Assembly: GCA_964447535.1 (NCBI GenBank)
Contig: CAYUST010000003.1
Location: 34,905-98,904 of the forward strand
Direction: 5' to 3'
DNA from: CAYUST01 sp964447535
GTDB lineage: Bacteria; Patescibacteriota; Gracilibacteria; Absconditabacterales; Absconditicoccaceae
Length of the DNA: 64,000 nucleotides
Under the pieces are notes generated by a model that ran no database searches, was not told the DNA's origin, and was given only the letters and a program-made list of their open reading frames with translations. The position numbers and the translations under genes are program-made. Numbering within the stretch: the first letter of the stretch is position 1; each line of letters starts with the position of its first letter. Below, one piece after another: positions 22,306 to 33,931 of this stretch.

Positions 22306-22896
22306 ATGCACACCTACGCCCAACGAGAATGACTCATCACTACGTTTGCCCGCTACAATGCGCAAATAAATCTTTCTGCCATCAGAGATCCGCAAGCTAT
22401 TTATGAAAAACAAATTTTGGATAGCCTCAAGCTCACTGAATTTGTCGATCTTGCTACTATCGCCCTTCCTCGTTTGCAAGAACGCATCATTGCAGACCTA
22501 GGTACGTGAGGGGGATTTCCGCTACTACCACTGGCGATGAGCTATCCAGATATACCTTTTGTCGGGATCGATGCGAGAGCCAAGAAACTCAACGCAATAG
22601 ATGCTATGGCCAAAGAACTAGGTATACATAATATAAGTACCCTACGATGTAGAGCCGAAGACTGTCGCGAACGTTTTCCTATCATCACTGCGAGAGCAGT
22701 AGCCTATAGTACGCAACTCATCACCTGGCTATCCCCTCTCCTCGTCCCCGGAGGACATGCATTCTTGTACAAACTGGCTACCACCGAAGAAGAAACAGAC
22801 CTCAAAAAAGCCTGCAACATCCATCGTTTTGACTTGATGGACACATTCTCATGTGGAGAAGACCGTGTCATTTATCATGTCAGAAAAAGAGGATAG
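22306..22896 (+). CDS. rsmG: 16S rRNA (guanine527-N7)-methyltransferase
   Basis: RsmG/GidB methylates G527 of 16S rRNA using SAM. The 196-aa product has the family's ARYNAQINLSAIRDP lead-in, motif I DLGTGGGFPLLPLA (second Gly of GTGGG is TGA at 22507), FVGIDARAKKLNAIDAMAKELG and ITARAVAYSTQLITWLSPLLVPGGHAFLYK. ATG 22306 places the start right before the core. The stop TAG at 22894 is followed by ftsK in the same frame after ~100 bases. Confidence 0.93.
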
Positions 22897-22995
22897 AGAT
22901 ACAAAATTTTGTGTTCCTCTCCTTGACCAAAAAACTACTAGAAAACGTATCCCAAATACCTATTATCAACCTTTGTTTATCCTTTCTCAGGTATC

Positions 22996-25215
22996 GTGGC
23001 ACGTAAAAGAACCCGTAGGAGCTCTCATATTGTCTTAGACAGACTCAAAGTAGCAGGCATACTGATTGCTTTCTGAGGTCTCTTCTTTTTTACATTATTT
23101 ATGGCGCACCAGTCGCCTATTTTTTCTGCGCTCTCCTATCCTACCTATCAACTGTTTGGCGAAAAATGATCAATCATCTTCTTTGCTCTGCTGACTATGA
23201 TAGGTATTATTATGTTGATCAGAGCTGATCGATACAATAGATGGCTCTTCAAATTTGGGTTCCTCATTATGTTGATAGTGTGCGGGATCCTCAATTTCCC
23301 TGTGTTGGAAATTGGATTTGACGAAGGGATCAATGGAACACTCCTCAAACTGATCTGAGCAAATGGTGGACGGTTGGGGTATTTGTGACTACGGGGTATG
23401 AATTTACTTCTTGGTGGTGAGGTCAAAGCGGTCAAAATAATTTTTATCGCTGCGAGCATTTTGTTGGTGGTGTTGATTGGTATCTATTACAAACTCAAAC
23501 TTCCTAGTCTCCCTGCAGTACAGTTTGCTGGCATGAAAGAACGTATTGCTAGTGCAGCGAGTAGCGTCACCTCATCCAAGAGTACGCGTACTATCGTGAG
23601 CAAATGAGGCAAGAAAACCGTAGCAACCGATGACGAAGAAATAGAAGAAGAAGAGGAAGAAGAAGTAGTTGAGAAATCAGCTTCTCCCTCACCTACTCTT
23701 CTCAAATCGTTGCTCAAAGAAAAAATTTCCAAAGCCGTTGTCAAAAAAGAAGACGAACATACCTTGAGACAAATTCATGTCACGTTTCCCAAGGATAAAC
23801 CTACATTTGCACTCACCTTACTGGATGAGGCGCCTGTGATGGACCAACCGGTCGATGAAGAATGGTTGTATGAGAAAGCAGAGAATATCAAAAATAAACT
23901 CCTTGAGTTTGATATAGAAGTAGAAATTGAATGAGTGAATGTATGACCTACCGTCATGCAAATCAAAATCAAACCACAAGCTGGTATCAAAATTTCCAAA
24001 ATTGAAAATCTCCAGAAGGATCTCGCTCTCGCTCTCAAAACGAAGTCTCTCAGAATTTTGGCACCTATCCCCGGCACCGACAGTGTAGGTATTGAAATAC
24101 CAAATCCCAAGCCACAACTTGTGAGTCTCAGAGAAGTATTGGGTGGCGTCACCTTCGCCAAAGCAATGCAAAGTGGGTTTACCAATCTCACGGTAGGTAA
24201 ATGAATTGATGGTGCACACGTAGTGAAACCATTGGAAGACATGCCACATCTCCTCATCGCAGGTGCTACAGGATCCGGTAAATCTATTAGTGTGAATGAT
24301 TACATCATTGCGTTGATGTACCAAAATACCCCTTCTGAACTCAAGTTTATCATGGTCGATCCCAAGCAAGTTGAGTTGAGTATCTATGAAGGCATTCCCT
24401 ATTTGCTTTCACCAATTATCACACAAGCGGACAAAGCAGTCAAAGTGCTCAGATGGGCGGTCGATTTCATGGAAGAGAGATACAAGAAACTCAAAGAAAC
24501 CAAAGTACGTAACCTAGCAGAATACAATCAAAAAGTAGACGAGAAAGATGCGTTCTATCGTCTCGTGATTATCATCGATGAGCTCGCTGACTTGATGATG
24601 AGTGGAAATAAGAAGGACACCGAAAATTACATCACGCGTATCGCTCAGAAAGCACGTGCTGTTGGTATACATTTGATCCTCGCAACGCAAAGACCTAGCG
24701 TGAACGTTATTACTGGTTTGATCAAAGCCAATGTACCAACGAGAATAGCGCATAGCGTCGTCTCGCAAATTGATAGTAGAACGATCCTCGATATGAAAGG
24801 TGCAGAAGACTTAGTCGGCAAGGGTGATCTTCTCTACACCGATCCCAAAAACAATTTCCCTGTGAGGGTGCAAGCTCCCTATATTTCTACCATCGAAACA
24901 GAACACGTCGTCAAAGCCATCAAAGAAAAATATATGCAAAACCTCACCGAGGAAGCCATCTATCATCCAGAGATTATCCGCATCCTCGAGGCCAAAGCCG
25001 ATAGCTACGAAGGCATGGAGATGAGCTGAGATGATGAAGACCTCATGCAACAAGCCATAGAAATTATTGCGAGCACAGGCAAAGCATCTGCTACCCTCCT
25101 CCAAAGAAAACTCGGTATCGGGTTCCCTCGCGCTGCGAGACTGATAGATCAACTCGAAGAAAGAGGTGTTGTCGGACCCCAAGAAGGAGCAAAACCGAGA
25201 GAGGTGTTGATGTAG
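22996..25215 (+). CDS. ftsK: DNA translocase FtsK/SpoIIIE
   Basis: FtsK pumps chromosomal DNA through the closing septum. The 739-aa product has an N-terminal membrane part (about four helices, residues ~15-150), an acidic linker (EEIEEEEEEEVVEK), then the alpha/beta motor domains: Walker A LLIAGATGSGKSISVNDY, VDPKQVELSIYEGIPYL, Walker B RLVIIIDELADLMM and LILATQRPSVNVITGLIKAN. The C-terminal winged-helix gamma domain (QKLGIGFPRAARLIDQLEERG-like) is present. GTG 22996 is chosen (preceding CAGG); TTG 22909 is an alternative. TGA codes several Gly, including one in the membrane part. Confidence 0.94.
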
Positions 25216-25344
25216 AAAATCTGCAGCTAATACACAATAATACCGAATCTACAAAGGTATTTACCTTGCTAAACCCTATGGGTCTAGCATAGTTAGATCA
25301 ATCATTCAAATTTTACTACATAAAATTTTCATGAAGATCTAACT

Positions 25345-25374
25345 AAAAAATCCGAGGCTTGCCTCGGATTTATG
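25345..25374. terminator. Bidirectional terminator
   Basis: Perfect stem AAATCCGAGGC-TT-GCCTCGGATTT between ftsK and the converging secreted-protein gene, with A-run on one side and T-run on the other. Confidence 0.85.
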
Positions 25375-25383
25375 AATAATGTA

Positions 25384-25923
25384 TTAAAGTTGCTTCGCAA
25401 TGTGCACGATAAATTGCACACCAACTGACGCCTTGAATTCATCAATTGGCGAACCAATCTGAAGTCGTACTATGCAATAGATGCTCTCATGTGATCCAAT
25501 GGCTACTTGCGGACCTACACTTACAAATGAACTCTTGGTTTTGAGTGAGTACTCACCGTATGCAGACACACCAATGGGGAATTTACCTTCTATCAGTTCG
25601 CATCCTTGCATACCATAAAATGATTCTTCAATCAGGTCGACACCAATAGCGTTGTGCCAACGCCCCAATTTACGCTGGAGTTCAACTTCCGCAGAGAACA
25701 CATCTTCTGAATCATGCTCTTTACCACTATGGTCTTTGAGCATATATGCGTGGAGCATTTTGGGAGCAGCTACTATTGACCAAGTAGCTTGATGCTTAGT
25801 GTGTGATGAAGTCATTGAAGAAAGTGGCTCATCAATTTTGATCACAGACGCCTCCTGAGCTCGGAGAGAACACAACGTGAAGAAGAACAAGTTAGCAATA
25901 ATGTAGCACGATTTGAAATTCAT
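25384..25923 (-). CDS. Secreted protein of unknown function
   Basis: A 179-aa product with a signal peptide (CYIIANLFFFTLCSLRAQ, cleavage likely after RAQ). The mature part is beta-rich, with alternating segments (FPIGVSAYGEYSL; SSFVSVGPQVAIG; IYCIVRLQIGSPI), as in small beta-barrels or outer-surface proteins. No TGA codons are used although Gly is common (GGN). No family recognised. It converges on ftsK across a shared terminator. Confidence 0.7.
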   Translation of the reverse strand: MNFKSCYIIANLFFFTLCSLRAQEASVIKIDEPLSSMTSSHTKHQATWSIVAAPKMLHAYMLKDHSGKEHDSEDVFSAEVELQRKLGRWHNAIGVDLIEESFYGMQGCELIEGKFPIGVSAYGEYSLKTKSSFVSVGPQVAIGSHESIYCIVRLQIGSPIDEFKASVGVQFIVHIAKQL

Positions 25924-26000
25924 AAATAATTTTATTTGTTTGCCATCTTTTACTTATCTTGACCAAAAAACCAATAGGAAATTAGCATAGCTGCATATTT

Positions 26001-26699
26001 TTATAACGTCCAACTCTCTCCTGGCACAAGAATAACAGGTTGTGTAGGAGTCTTTTCACGCACAAGTGCTGCAAACTGTTGCTCATCAGCAGCGACTTTG
26101 GGTCGGGTATCATAGTGGATAGGCACCACTTGTTTGGGTGCGATCATCTGCGTAGCGAGTACCGCATCATAGATATCCATCGTATACACTTCTCAGATGG
26201 GAAGACATGCGACATCAATTTCATACGGCGCAAGCAGTTCAAAATCCTTGGTCAATGCACTGTCTCCTGCATGGTAGACTTTTTTGCCACCTCGTGTGCA
26301 TAAAATACCCGCTGGCCACGTACTCAATCCACTTTCCATGATGCCACCATCATGCACCGCAGTGAAAAATTTAGCCGTCAGGTCACGTCACGCATCACGA
26401 TACGTTCCGCCGATACCAAATCAGTGAACATTTGTCGCTCACTGTGCTGTCAGATACTTCGCCAATCCATAGACCGTCACGATCTGACACTCAGGAAACA
26501 TCTTTTGTATTTCGAGTGTATCTCCCACATGATCTGCATGCCCATGCGTGATGAAAATGTGTGTTATATTTTTGGCACGCACCTGATCAAGCGTCAACTT
26601 ACACACCGGATTGTGCGTGATAAAGGGGTCTATAAGCAGACTTTCAGCACCATTATTGATTTCTATGAATGAGTGACCATGGAAGGTAAGGGTGAGCAT
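26001..26699 (-). CDS. UlaG/UPF0173-type metallo-beta-lactamase-fold hydrolase
   Basis: The 232-aa protein has the MBL-fold signature THGHADHVGD (metal ligands), LLIDPFITHNPV, the loop KVYHAGDSALTKDFELLAP (third ligand Asp) and the C-terminal VVPIHYDTRP (His ligand). The overall order matches UPF0173 hydrolases, which act on small phosphate or lactone substrates; the physiological substrate is unknown. Three TGA-Gly codons lie after LTAQ, in NVHGFGIGG and in YRDAGRD. ATG 26699 is at the first beta strand, as is usual. Confidence 0.92.
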
Positions 26700-26749
26700 A
26701 TAAGTTTAAAAGCAAGTAAAGAGTGAAAACGACAGATTTAAATAAATCG

Positions 26750-28048
26750 TTATAGTCTATAATATCATGGTAAGTAAACGTTATTACGCTCAAAAACTAT
26801 AGTATCAGTGTTGTAATTATATTGAAAGGTAAAATCATTATCATTCACTCACTCTACATTTGGAATCAGTTGAAGCAAGTCTTTCTGTTGATGCAAGGTA
26901 AATGAAGTTCTCTCCTCATGATTAGTAAACACACGACCATCTTTTCGTTCTTTTGAATTACCAATATTTTTATTTATTTGCGCCACAAAAATTCAAAAAT
27001 TCAGACACAAAAATAGTTCTGGGATTATATTCTTGTGATCAATCAACCTCAACTCAATTTCTATTGCCATTTTTCTTAACATAAATTTGAGCAATCTATA
27101 GTTTCCACTAGGGTTATTAAGGAACCTACTTATCTCTTGATTCATAATTCTTCTAAACACAGGTTTATTCACAGAAGTATCTGGCATACTAAATACTCAG
27201 TTTATAAACTCTTGAATCCCATTTTGCAAAATTGCTTTTGAAAACAACTCATAGTGATCTATGAATTTTAAGTATGAATCTATGTCGTTATACCAGTTAT
27301 TTTCAGAAACAAGTACAATAGGAATAATCACTGGACCCGATTCAATCTTTGGATCCGCTTCTTCGATTTTCTTTATCTTCAAAAAATATGATAGCGTCTC
27401 CAAGAAAAATAGGCCCTCTGATCATGAACGATCAACATCTTCCAAAACAATATATATTCTCTTATATGTTTGACTATGTTTCTTCAGCATATTTTTTACT
27501 TCATCCTCAAATTGAAATACTCTTGTCAGCGATAAATTCTTAGGTACATTATCTGTTAGTTTCTCTAATACATTCGCAAACAGCAAAAATCAGGCTCAAA
27601 GTATCGTACCTCAAAAACCATCGTATCAACATACGATTCTATAGTAGATATCACTTAATCATAATAAAAAAGCCAAGCCCAACAGTATCCATTTTACTCG
27701 TTTTATTCGTTCTTTATCTCCTCACTCAATTTTTCTAAGTATATCATCTTTTTTTCCTCATAAATCGGTATAAAGTTTAATCAAAAAACCTTCCCGTAGC
27801 TCTCTTCTTTCAGGGTACCTCCAAGCGTCAAACTGGAACCAAGTATCTCAAGATTTTTCTCTTGCTTTACCAATCAGTGTAGACTTTCCAATTCCATAAT
27901 TGCCCACTAGAGCAATTAATGTGGATTTATTAAACTTGTTGATCTTTTTAGTAAACTTTTTTGCTTCAGTTTCATAAGTCGTAGAGTCTACTTTTGGTTC
28001 CTCTTCAAGAAAATCTGTATTAATAAATGACTTAGACTGTTTTCTCAT
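26750..28048 (-). CDS. KAP-family P-loop NTPase with transmembrane insert
   Basis: The 432-aa product has Walker A ALVGNYGIGKSTLIGKAR and Walker B RIYIVLEDVDRSGSEGL, spaced as in KAP NTPases (Kidins220/ARMS, PifA). As is typical for that clan, two hydrophobic segments lie between them (WILLGLAFLLGLSDIYY; GTILGAGFLLFANVL). A helical tail with TGA-Gly codons follows. KAP proteins act at membranes, and PifA excludes phage; a defence role is only a possibility. Low GC. It overlaps no neighbour and shares direction with the MBL gene. Confidence 0.8.
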
Positions 28049-28108
28049 GTACCATATTAATATAAATTGCCTTCATAATACCTAAATAAAAAGCAAAAAC
28101 AATATCCA

Positions 28109-29104
28109 CTATTTCTCTTTTCTCTCCAAAAACTCATTAATCTCTCGCTCCAACTCCTTTGGTGATAAGGAGCTTCATACATTTCTACAACCACCGATAG
28201 TGTCAGATCATCACCATACTATTTTTGGCTCTTGTGCTGCTTTGAGCTGGTTGAGATGACGGACTAATTCTTCGAGTCCGCCAGGGTATACTGGTAAAGG
28301 TTTTGCCTCTATCTCATTGAGATGACTCATTATTGCTTCGAGCGGGAAAGGAACAAACGGAGATCTTTTGCCAATAGAATAGTAATACTTTCCATCGCCT
28401 TCGTAGAGATATGAAACGAAAGCATTGATGTTGTCGATTGCTAATTGTGTCCTCGCATTGCTCCCAAACTCTTGGATGAGTGATCGTCCTGTTCCTCCAC
28501 CCAACACAAAATAGTTGGTGTCTGAGGAAATTTCCTGTGCATTGCCTTGCGTATATTGTTCAATTCTGTCACCCATCGTCATGATAAGTTCGTGCATCGT
28601 CTCTGCGGACATATCTTTGAGTATGCCTGTTTGTCTTGCTTCCGTATAGGGTGCAAATACTCGGTTGAGTTGTTTGATTCTCGCACTTTGTAGGTCCATA
28701 GGATAGATGCCTGCTGTTGTATCGAGCTTGTCTTGAATAGCAATCAACGCGCTAATCGCTGGCTCGTTTTTGTTTTTCACAATTCTCGGCCAGTTGAGCA
28801 ACATCCAGGCTGCTAGCGTACTATCTTGATCAGGATCATTGACGTAAATGTTTGCTTGAGGCGTGCCATCGATGCGCAAACAATCTATCAATCCTCCTTT
28901 GATTGCCATGAGCACTTGCTCTGCAGTACATCTCGTCATCAATCTATTCACGTCCTCGTGATGATTGAAATTGAAATGTTTGGAGTTGAGGTCCCAACGG
29001 GGTGCGCCACCAACATACCCATCGAGTGCGATGGAGTTGCTTGGATTTTCTTGAGTAAATTGATCTCGTGATTTACTCACTCTCGGTTCAACAATTAATT
29101 TCAT
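28109..29104 (-). CDS. Uncharacterised protein with His/Asp-rich motifs
   Basis: 331 aa from ATG 29104. A GTG at 29134 would lie inside the upstream terminator, so it is rejected. Motifs include FNFNHHEDVNRLMTRCT, IYVNDPDQDSTLAAWMLLN and a closing VWGGSDTIGGCRNVGSSLSP. The His-His and Asp-x-Asp-x-Asp clusters suggest a metal-dependent hydrolase of the DHH-like or a related uncharacterised family. TGAs code both Gly of WGG. Substrate unknown. Confidence 0.6.
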
Positions 29105-29117
29105 AGACAAAACCGCA

Positions 29118-29147
29118 ATAAAAAAGAATCCCACACGAGGTGGGATA
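29118..29147 (-). terminator. Rho-independent terminator of the surface-protein operon
   Basis: Stem ATCCCAC-CTCG-GTGGGAT-type followed by a U-run on the minus strand, just after the Cys-rich protein's stop. Confidence 0.8.
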
Positions 29148-29152
29148 TCAGC

Positions 29153-30109
29153 TTACTCTTCTCTTCTTTGTACCATCAGTCCAAAGCACGCCATCAAGGC
29201 GAAACCTATAGTGTAGAGCCGATCTTGGAAACGAATATAACCTCCAGAATGTGGCAAGTTTTTGGGATCAGTATTGGGCGCAGTACCATCTGGATTATTT
29301 CTCGCGATGAGTTGATCTCTAATAGAAGCGCCAGGTTTTTTTTGTGCAAGTTGTCTGGGCTGCGTATCGTCGTCCTCGGGTCATACATTCAAGAGACTTC
29401 ACGGAAGTGGATTACCATTTCCATCATCTGTTGGTTGATCTGAAGCATCATCACCAAATCCTGCCTCGATATGACAATTGTAATCACAACCATCATCGTT
29501 GCTATTGTTGCCATCATCACACTCCTCACTTTCTCTGACTACTCCATCTCCACAATAGTTACCGGTTCTTATATTACCTCCTTTGAGTCCACCAGGACAC
29601 TCTTGATTGCAGAGGAAAGTACAATGTTCGGTGAGATAGTCATATCCTTCACATTCACCTACACATGCGAAATAGTTTTCACACAACGTCGGTACAAATG
29701 CCAAACGATCTCCGAAACTGGTCTCTGTCTCACACACATTGACGCATGCGCTGTAGGCATCATCGGTAGTTTTGAGGCTACAAGCTGTTTGACAATCCTC
29801 ATACGGAATCATACTCTCCGGTAATTTACACTGTGCTACTGCTTGCTCATGACGTCGCTCAGCAGACTGTGCTGTGTACAAGACTACAAATGCTTCTGCG
29901 ATCGTCGCATACTCTTCTTCAGTGCAACTTCCCGAGTCATAGGCAAACGCTGGAGGATAGGCATATGCTTGGCAAGTTTCACACTCACCTACTTGGTAAT
30001 CACAATCATAATACGAAAGATAATTTTCACAGCTTGGAACGATTGCCATGACGCTAAACGTAGTCAAAGCTCCCACTGCTACTCCAATGATTTCAAGGTA
30101 TCTACGCAT
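29153..30109 (-). CDS. Cysteine-rich surface protein with Myxo-type disulfide repeat and C-terminal anchor
   Basis: The 318-aa product has an N-terminal signal (VAVGALTTFSVMAIV) and a Cys-rich body: many C-x(n)-C pairs, then a DUF4215/Myxococcus cysteine-rich repeat (NYCGDGVVRESEECDDGN.. DDGCDYNC). A Gly/Asp/Pro linker with TGA-Gly and a C-terminal hydrophobic helix with basic tail (LYTIGFALMACFGLMVQRREE) follow, the layout of a wall- or membrane-anchored exoprotein. It lies 3' of the 973-aa TSP3 protein. Likely disulfide-stabilised at the surface. Confidence 0.8.
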
Positions 30110-30252
30110 CTTTGAAAATGAAAAAATAAAGAAAGAACTACATACTCATATGTATTTATAAAAGAAAGTCAAATGGAAAACTGATGGTTCTGCTAGCACG
30201 AAATTTCTATTAAAAAACGTGTATTGATGTGTCTTTATGCTCCAATCTTTAC

Positions 30253-33174
30253 TTATTTGTTCTCCCCCTCTAACAATTTCCCTATATCCGCTTTTATCAT
30301 TTCTGCTTGTGAATACTGGTAGATAATGTTGCCTGCGGGATCCAGGAGTAATGCTCTCACGCGGTCTCCTTTCCACAAGGCTGATGCGTAGTCAGCAAAC
30401 GGACACGGACATTGCGTACACTTCCCTGCTTTGATAAAGGGGTTTTTCTCGTTCTTCTTGGGGTCTCTAGCGGGAAGTTCGGGGCATCCGTCATCGTCCT
30501 CTTTGCCGTCTTTGTGCTCGGGGATATTTGGACAGCCGTCTACTTTGTCAGGGAGGCCATCGCCATCACTATCTTTGTCTCCTGCATCTTCCCCTTCTCC
30601 GTCCCCGTCTCAGTCTCCATCCCCATCTCCTCAGTCGTCATCGTCATCACCTTTATCGTCTGGTTGTTTGGGATTCGCATCATCTAGATCACAACCTGAT
30701 CCATAGCCATCTTGGTCGTTATCTACTTGCTCTGGGTTGTGCACAAAAGGACAATTATCTCCACTTCCCGTTTTGCGTACATAGCGATGATATGCTTCCA
30801 ATCTCTTGAGATCAACCGTCCTTTCATCAAATGGACACTCTACTACTTCTTTGATCACCAATCACATCCATTGCTCAAAACTATCTCCATCAATATCACT
30901 GTCACAACGATCCGCAAAGGTATCTTGATCGAGATCACACGTGATCGTAGGTGCATCATCAGGACAGACATCTCCTGCTATGACGTAGACCGTCATCTCA
31001 TTGATAAATATTTTCTCGTCTTTGGTATACAACGTGGTACGGACACGCTGTGATCACGCTTCTGCAAACAAACAAGTGTGTATGAAATGATTTGCAAACG
31101 AACCATCGAAAGCATCTCTACGTTCATCTCCACACTCCCACACCAAATAACGAATTTGATCAGGCGAAATGTTGATAGGGGTAAGTTCAAAAAAGAAGGG
31201 TTGTTCTCTGTTTTGACTCAAGGGTGCGCCGCTCAATGCGGTAGTTTGTGGAGCCTGTTCTCCAATCACCGTCACGGTAAGCGATTGATACAATGGTGGT
31301 CTTTGATCCTTGAACAATATAGTTTGCGATATCAAATAGGTACCTGCATCTACGAAGGTTTTGTCGATACTCAATGTCGGAGTCGTCACAGCCGGACCAT
31401 CACCAAACTCCCACACAACACCTTCAAGATCAGTTTCATTGAAGCCTCGTTTGATGGTCGAGAGTTGTACGGCCTGTCACAGTTTGGGCGCTAACGTGGA
31501 TGCTTTGAGATAGGCGGCCACACTAGGTAGATCATCATCTTCAACTACTTCTATCATTGCCTGACTCAAGCCTGCCCACTGCGCATCTTGATCATAACAT
31601 TGGAGTTCAAAACGGTATCTTCATGGCTGCGTAATGAGTTGTTCAAACGTCTTGCCTGGTGCAACTGTGCCCAATAATCCGCCATCATCTTGCCAGGTAA
31701 GTTGTTGTAATGCTCCTGTGTAGAGGTGCTCCAAAGAAATAGTCGCAGGAACGGTGCTACGCAACGGATTCACCACCACTGCACAACCTACCGACCATGA
31801 CGCAGGTGGTTCTATCGAGATAGGTAATCTACTCACTACGGGACGCCCAAATGCTGGCGTTGCCTTGGCTACGACACTAAATCTCCCTACATCAGTATAT
31901 GTATGCACAGGTCATGCACCATTTGCGAAAAAGTCATCACCAAATGTCCAATCCAGTTGTTCAATTTTCCCCAAGGCAGCAGAGGTAAAGACTACTTCCG
32001 TTGGGACAACACCGATACGCGGATCCGCTTGTATCATCAAGGCAGCTTGAATATCTGGATTATCTGGATCACATCGATCTCAGAAACCATCCTTGTCACC
32101 ATTCGTTTGCTTGGGGTTTTGTACAAAGATACAATTATCTTTTGAGGTGTTGACACGCTCTGGCAATAAGTTACCTTGATCATCTACGACGCCTATCGTA
32201 TTGGTAATACCGTCGCCATCAATATCATCATCGCACACATCGCCGATGCCATCTGCATCACTATCGCGTTGATTGGGATTGTAGGCATGCAAACAACTAT
32301 CACGTTCGTTAGTAACCTCATCCGTATCATAATCAGTATCGACTTCACATTGTACGAGTTGTTGTAATGGTGCAAGATACTGTGCCACTACTCCACCGGG
32401 CACGATGCTATTTGGCTGATACAATCCTGCATCTGCCTTGGGGATGATCCCTGCTTGGGTCAAGATCGCTAGTCTGAGTTGCTTGTAAATAAGGCTTCCA
32501 AATTGACTATACACAGGTAGACCACAACGATCGCCTTGCCCAGCACAAAAACGAATATAGACATCTAGTTCAAGGGGTTGCTCAAGTGTACAGGGTGTGT
32601 CACCACAACGTTCTTTAGCTTGTTTGAGGACTGTAAGCTCAGGAATTGAAAGTTGAATACCAGAAGCACTCACTCGTTGGCTAATTTCCTGTCGATTGGC
32701 AGTGTAGTTTTGGAGCACTTGCGGACGCACCAAACGATAGAGACTTTCGACTAGCTCATCATATCTCGCCAAGGTAGCACCACAAAATTTACCAGGACAA
32801 AATAGGCTTGTCTGGAGTGGATATCCTTGCATCACTCACGCATCGACTACGCCCGCGACACAATAAAAATAATCTTTGTTTTGCGCAGTCGCCGTCGTCA
32901 GGGTAATATCATCAATATAGTTGCCAAGTTCTTGCTTTTGGAGAGTGAGTCGATCAGCAGTATAAAGTTCAATAGTTTCAGTAGATGGATACAGACAATC
33001 GTGACAACGCATCCCTTCGAGTACTCTCGCCATCTCATAACGGGTCAATGCAGGAGTCTGTATCAATTGTTCTCGGGTATATCCTGGTTGTTGAAAAAAC
33101 GCAATCGCTTGTTGCGTGCCCCACAAAAGGAGACCACACAGCAACACTCCTCTCATCCACTTTGACTGTCGCAT
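30253..33174 (-). CDS. Giant secreted protein with PKD and thrombospondin type-3 repeats
   Basis: Five frames joined through TGA-Gly give 973 aa. A signal peptide (LLCGLLLWGTQQAIA) is followed by SLH-like sequence (LTRYEMARVLEGM..). Ca2+-binding TSP3 repeats occur near residues 265-365 (RDSDADGIGDVCDDDIDGDGITN; KTNGDKDGFGDRCD-type) and again at 745-900. At least three PKD-like domains sit between (LDWTFGDDFFANGAGPVHTYTDVGRF; VVWEFGDGPAVTT; LVWECGDERRD). An acidic DG tract (DDDDDGGDGDGDGDGEGED) precedes the Cys-containing C-terminus. It is a likely extended surface adhesin. It is followed by the Cys-rich anchored protein. Confidence 0.85.
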
Positions 33175-33189
33175 GACTTCACAGAAAAA

Positions 33190-33894
33190 CTAAAAGCGTT
33201 CTTTGACTCGAGTTCCTATCATCTCATCACTACTCAATTGATCTATCGCATCGATATGACAAACAAACAATGGTAAATCCTCATCACGCGCCAATGCAAT
33301 AGCGCTTGGATCCATAATATGTAATTGATCTGCAATTGCATCAGCAAATGAAATTTCTGTATATCTTATTGCCTCGGGAAATTTATGCGGATCACGATCA
33401 TAAATTCCGTCTACCTTGGTGCCTTTGACCACAAAGTCACACTCGAGTTCGAGTGCTCTCAACACAGCAGCAGAATCGGTAGTAAAAAATGGATTGCCCG
33501 TTCCTCAGACACATATTACTACCTTCTTCTCTTCGAGGTAGGTAAGCGCATGTTTTCTAATAAACAGTTCAGCGACTTGGGGAACATTGAGCGCAGACAT
33601 AACTTTGGCAGGCACCTGTTGGTGTTCGAGCATACCAGCTATAGCCAAGCCATTGATCATCGTCGCTATCATACCAATATAATCTCCCGTAGCTCTTTCA
33701 ATTCACCATGTCTCTCCACTTGCGCCTCTGAAAATATTTCCTGCTCCTACGACAATCACTATTTCCCATCATTGATGATATAAGTTTGCTACCTTTTGAC
33801 CGATCTTTTGTAAATAACCAATATGCACACCATCCTCACTAGATCATTTGAGTGCTTCTCACGAAAGCTTGAGGAGGATTCTAGTTGGTTGCAT
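33190..33894 (-). CDS. pyrH: UMP kinase
   Basis: UMP kinase phosphorylates UMP to UDP in pyrimidine nucleotide synthesis. The 234-aa product has ILLKLSGEALKG (nucleotide-binding start; its Gly is TGA), IVIVVGAGNIFRG, the substrate loop with ATGDYIGMIATMINGLAI, VVICVGGTGNPFFTTDSAAVLRALEL and KGTKVDGIYDRDPHKF. All are hallmark pyrH motifs. Length is normal. ATG 33894 begins four residues before the first strand. Next to dprA in the same direction, with 37 bases between. Confidence 0.96.
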
Positions 33895-33931
33895 ACGTAA
33901 GTTGCTAATAAAAAATATGTGTTATCGTAGG

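Noticed and set aside
30412..30809. Plus-strand ORFs rich in Ser/Pro and hydrophobics
   Set aside because: They mirror the acidic DG and TSP3 repeats of the 973-aa protein on the other strand.
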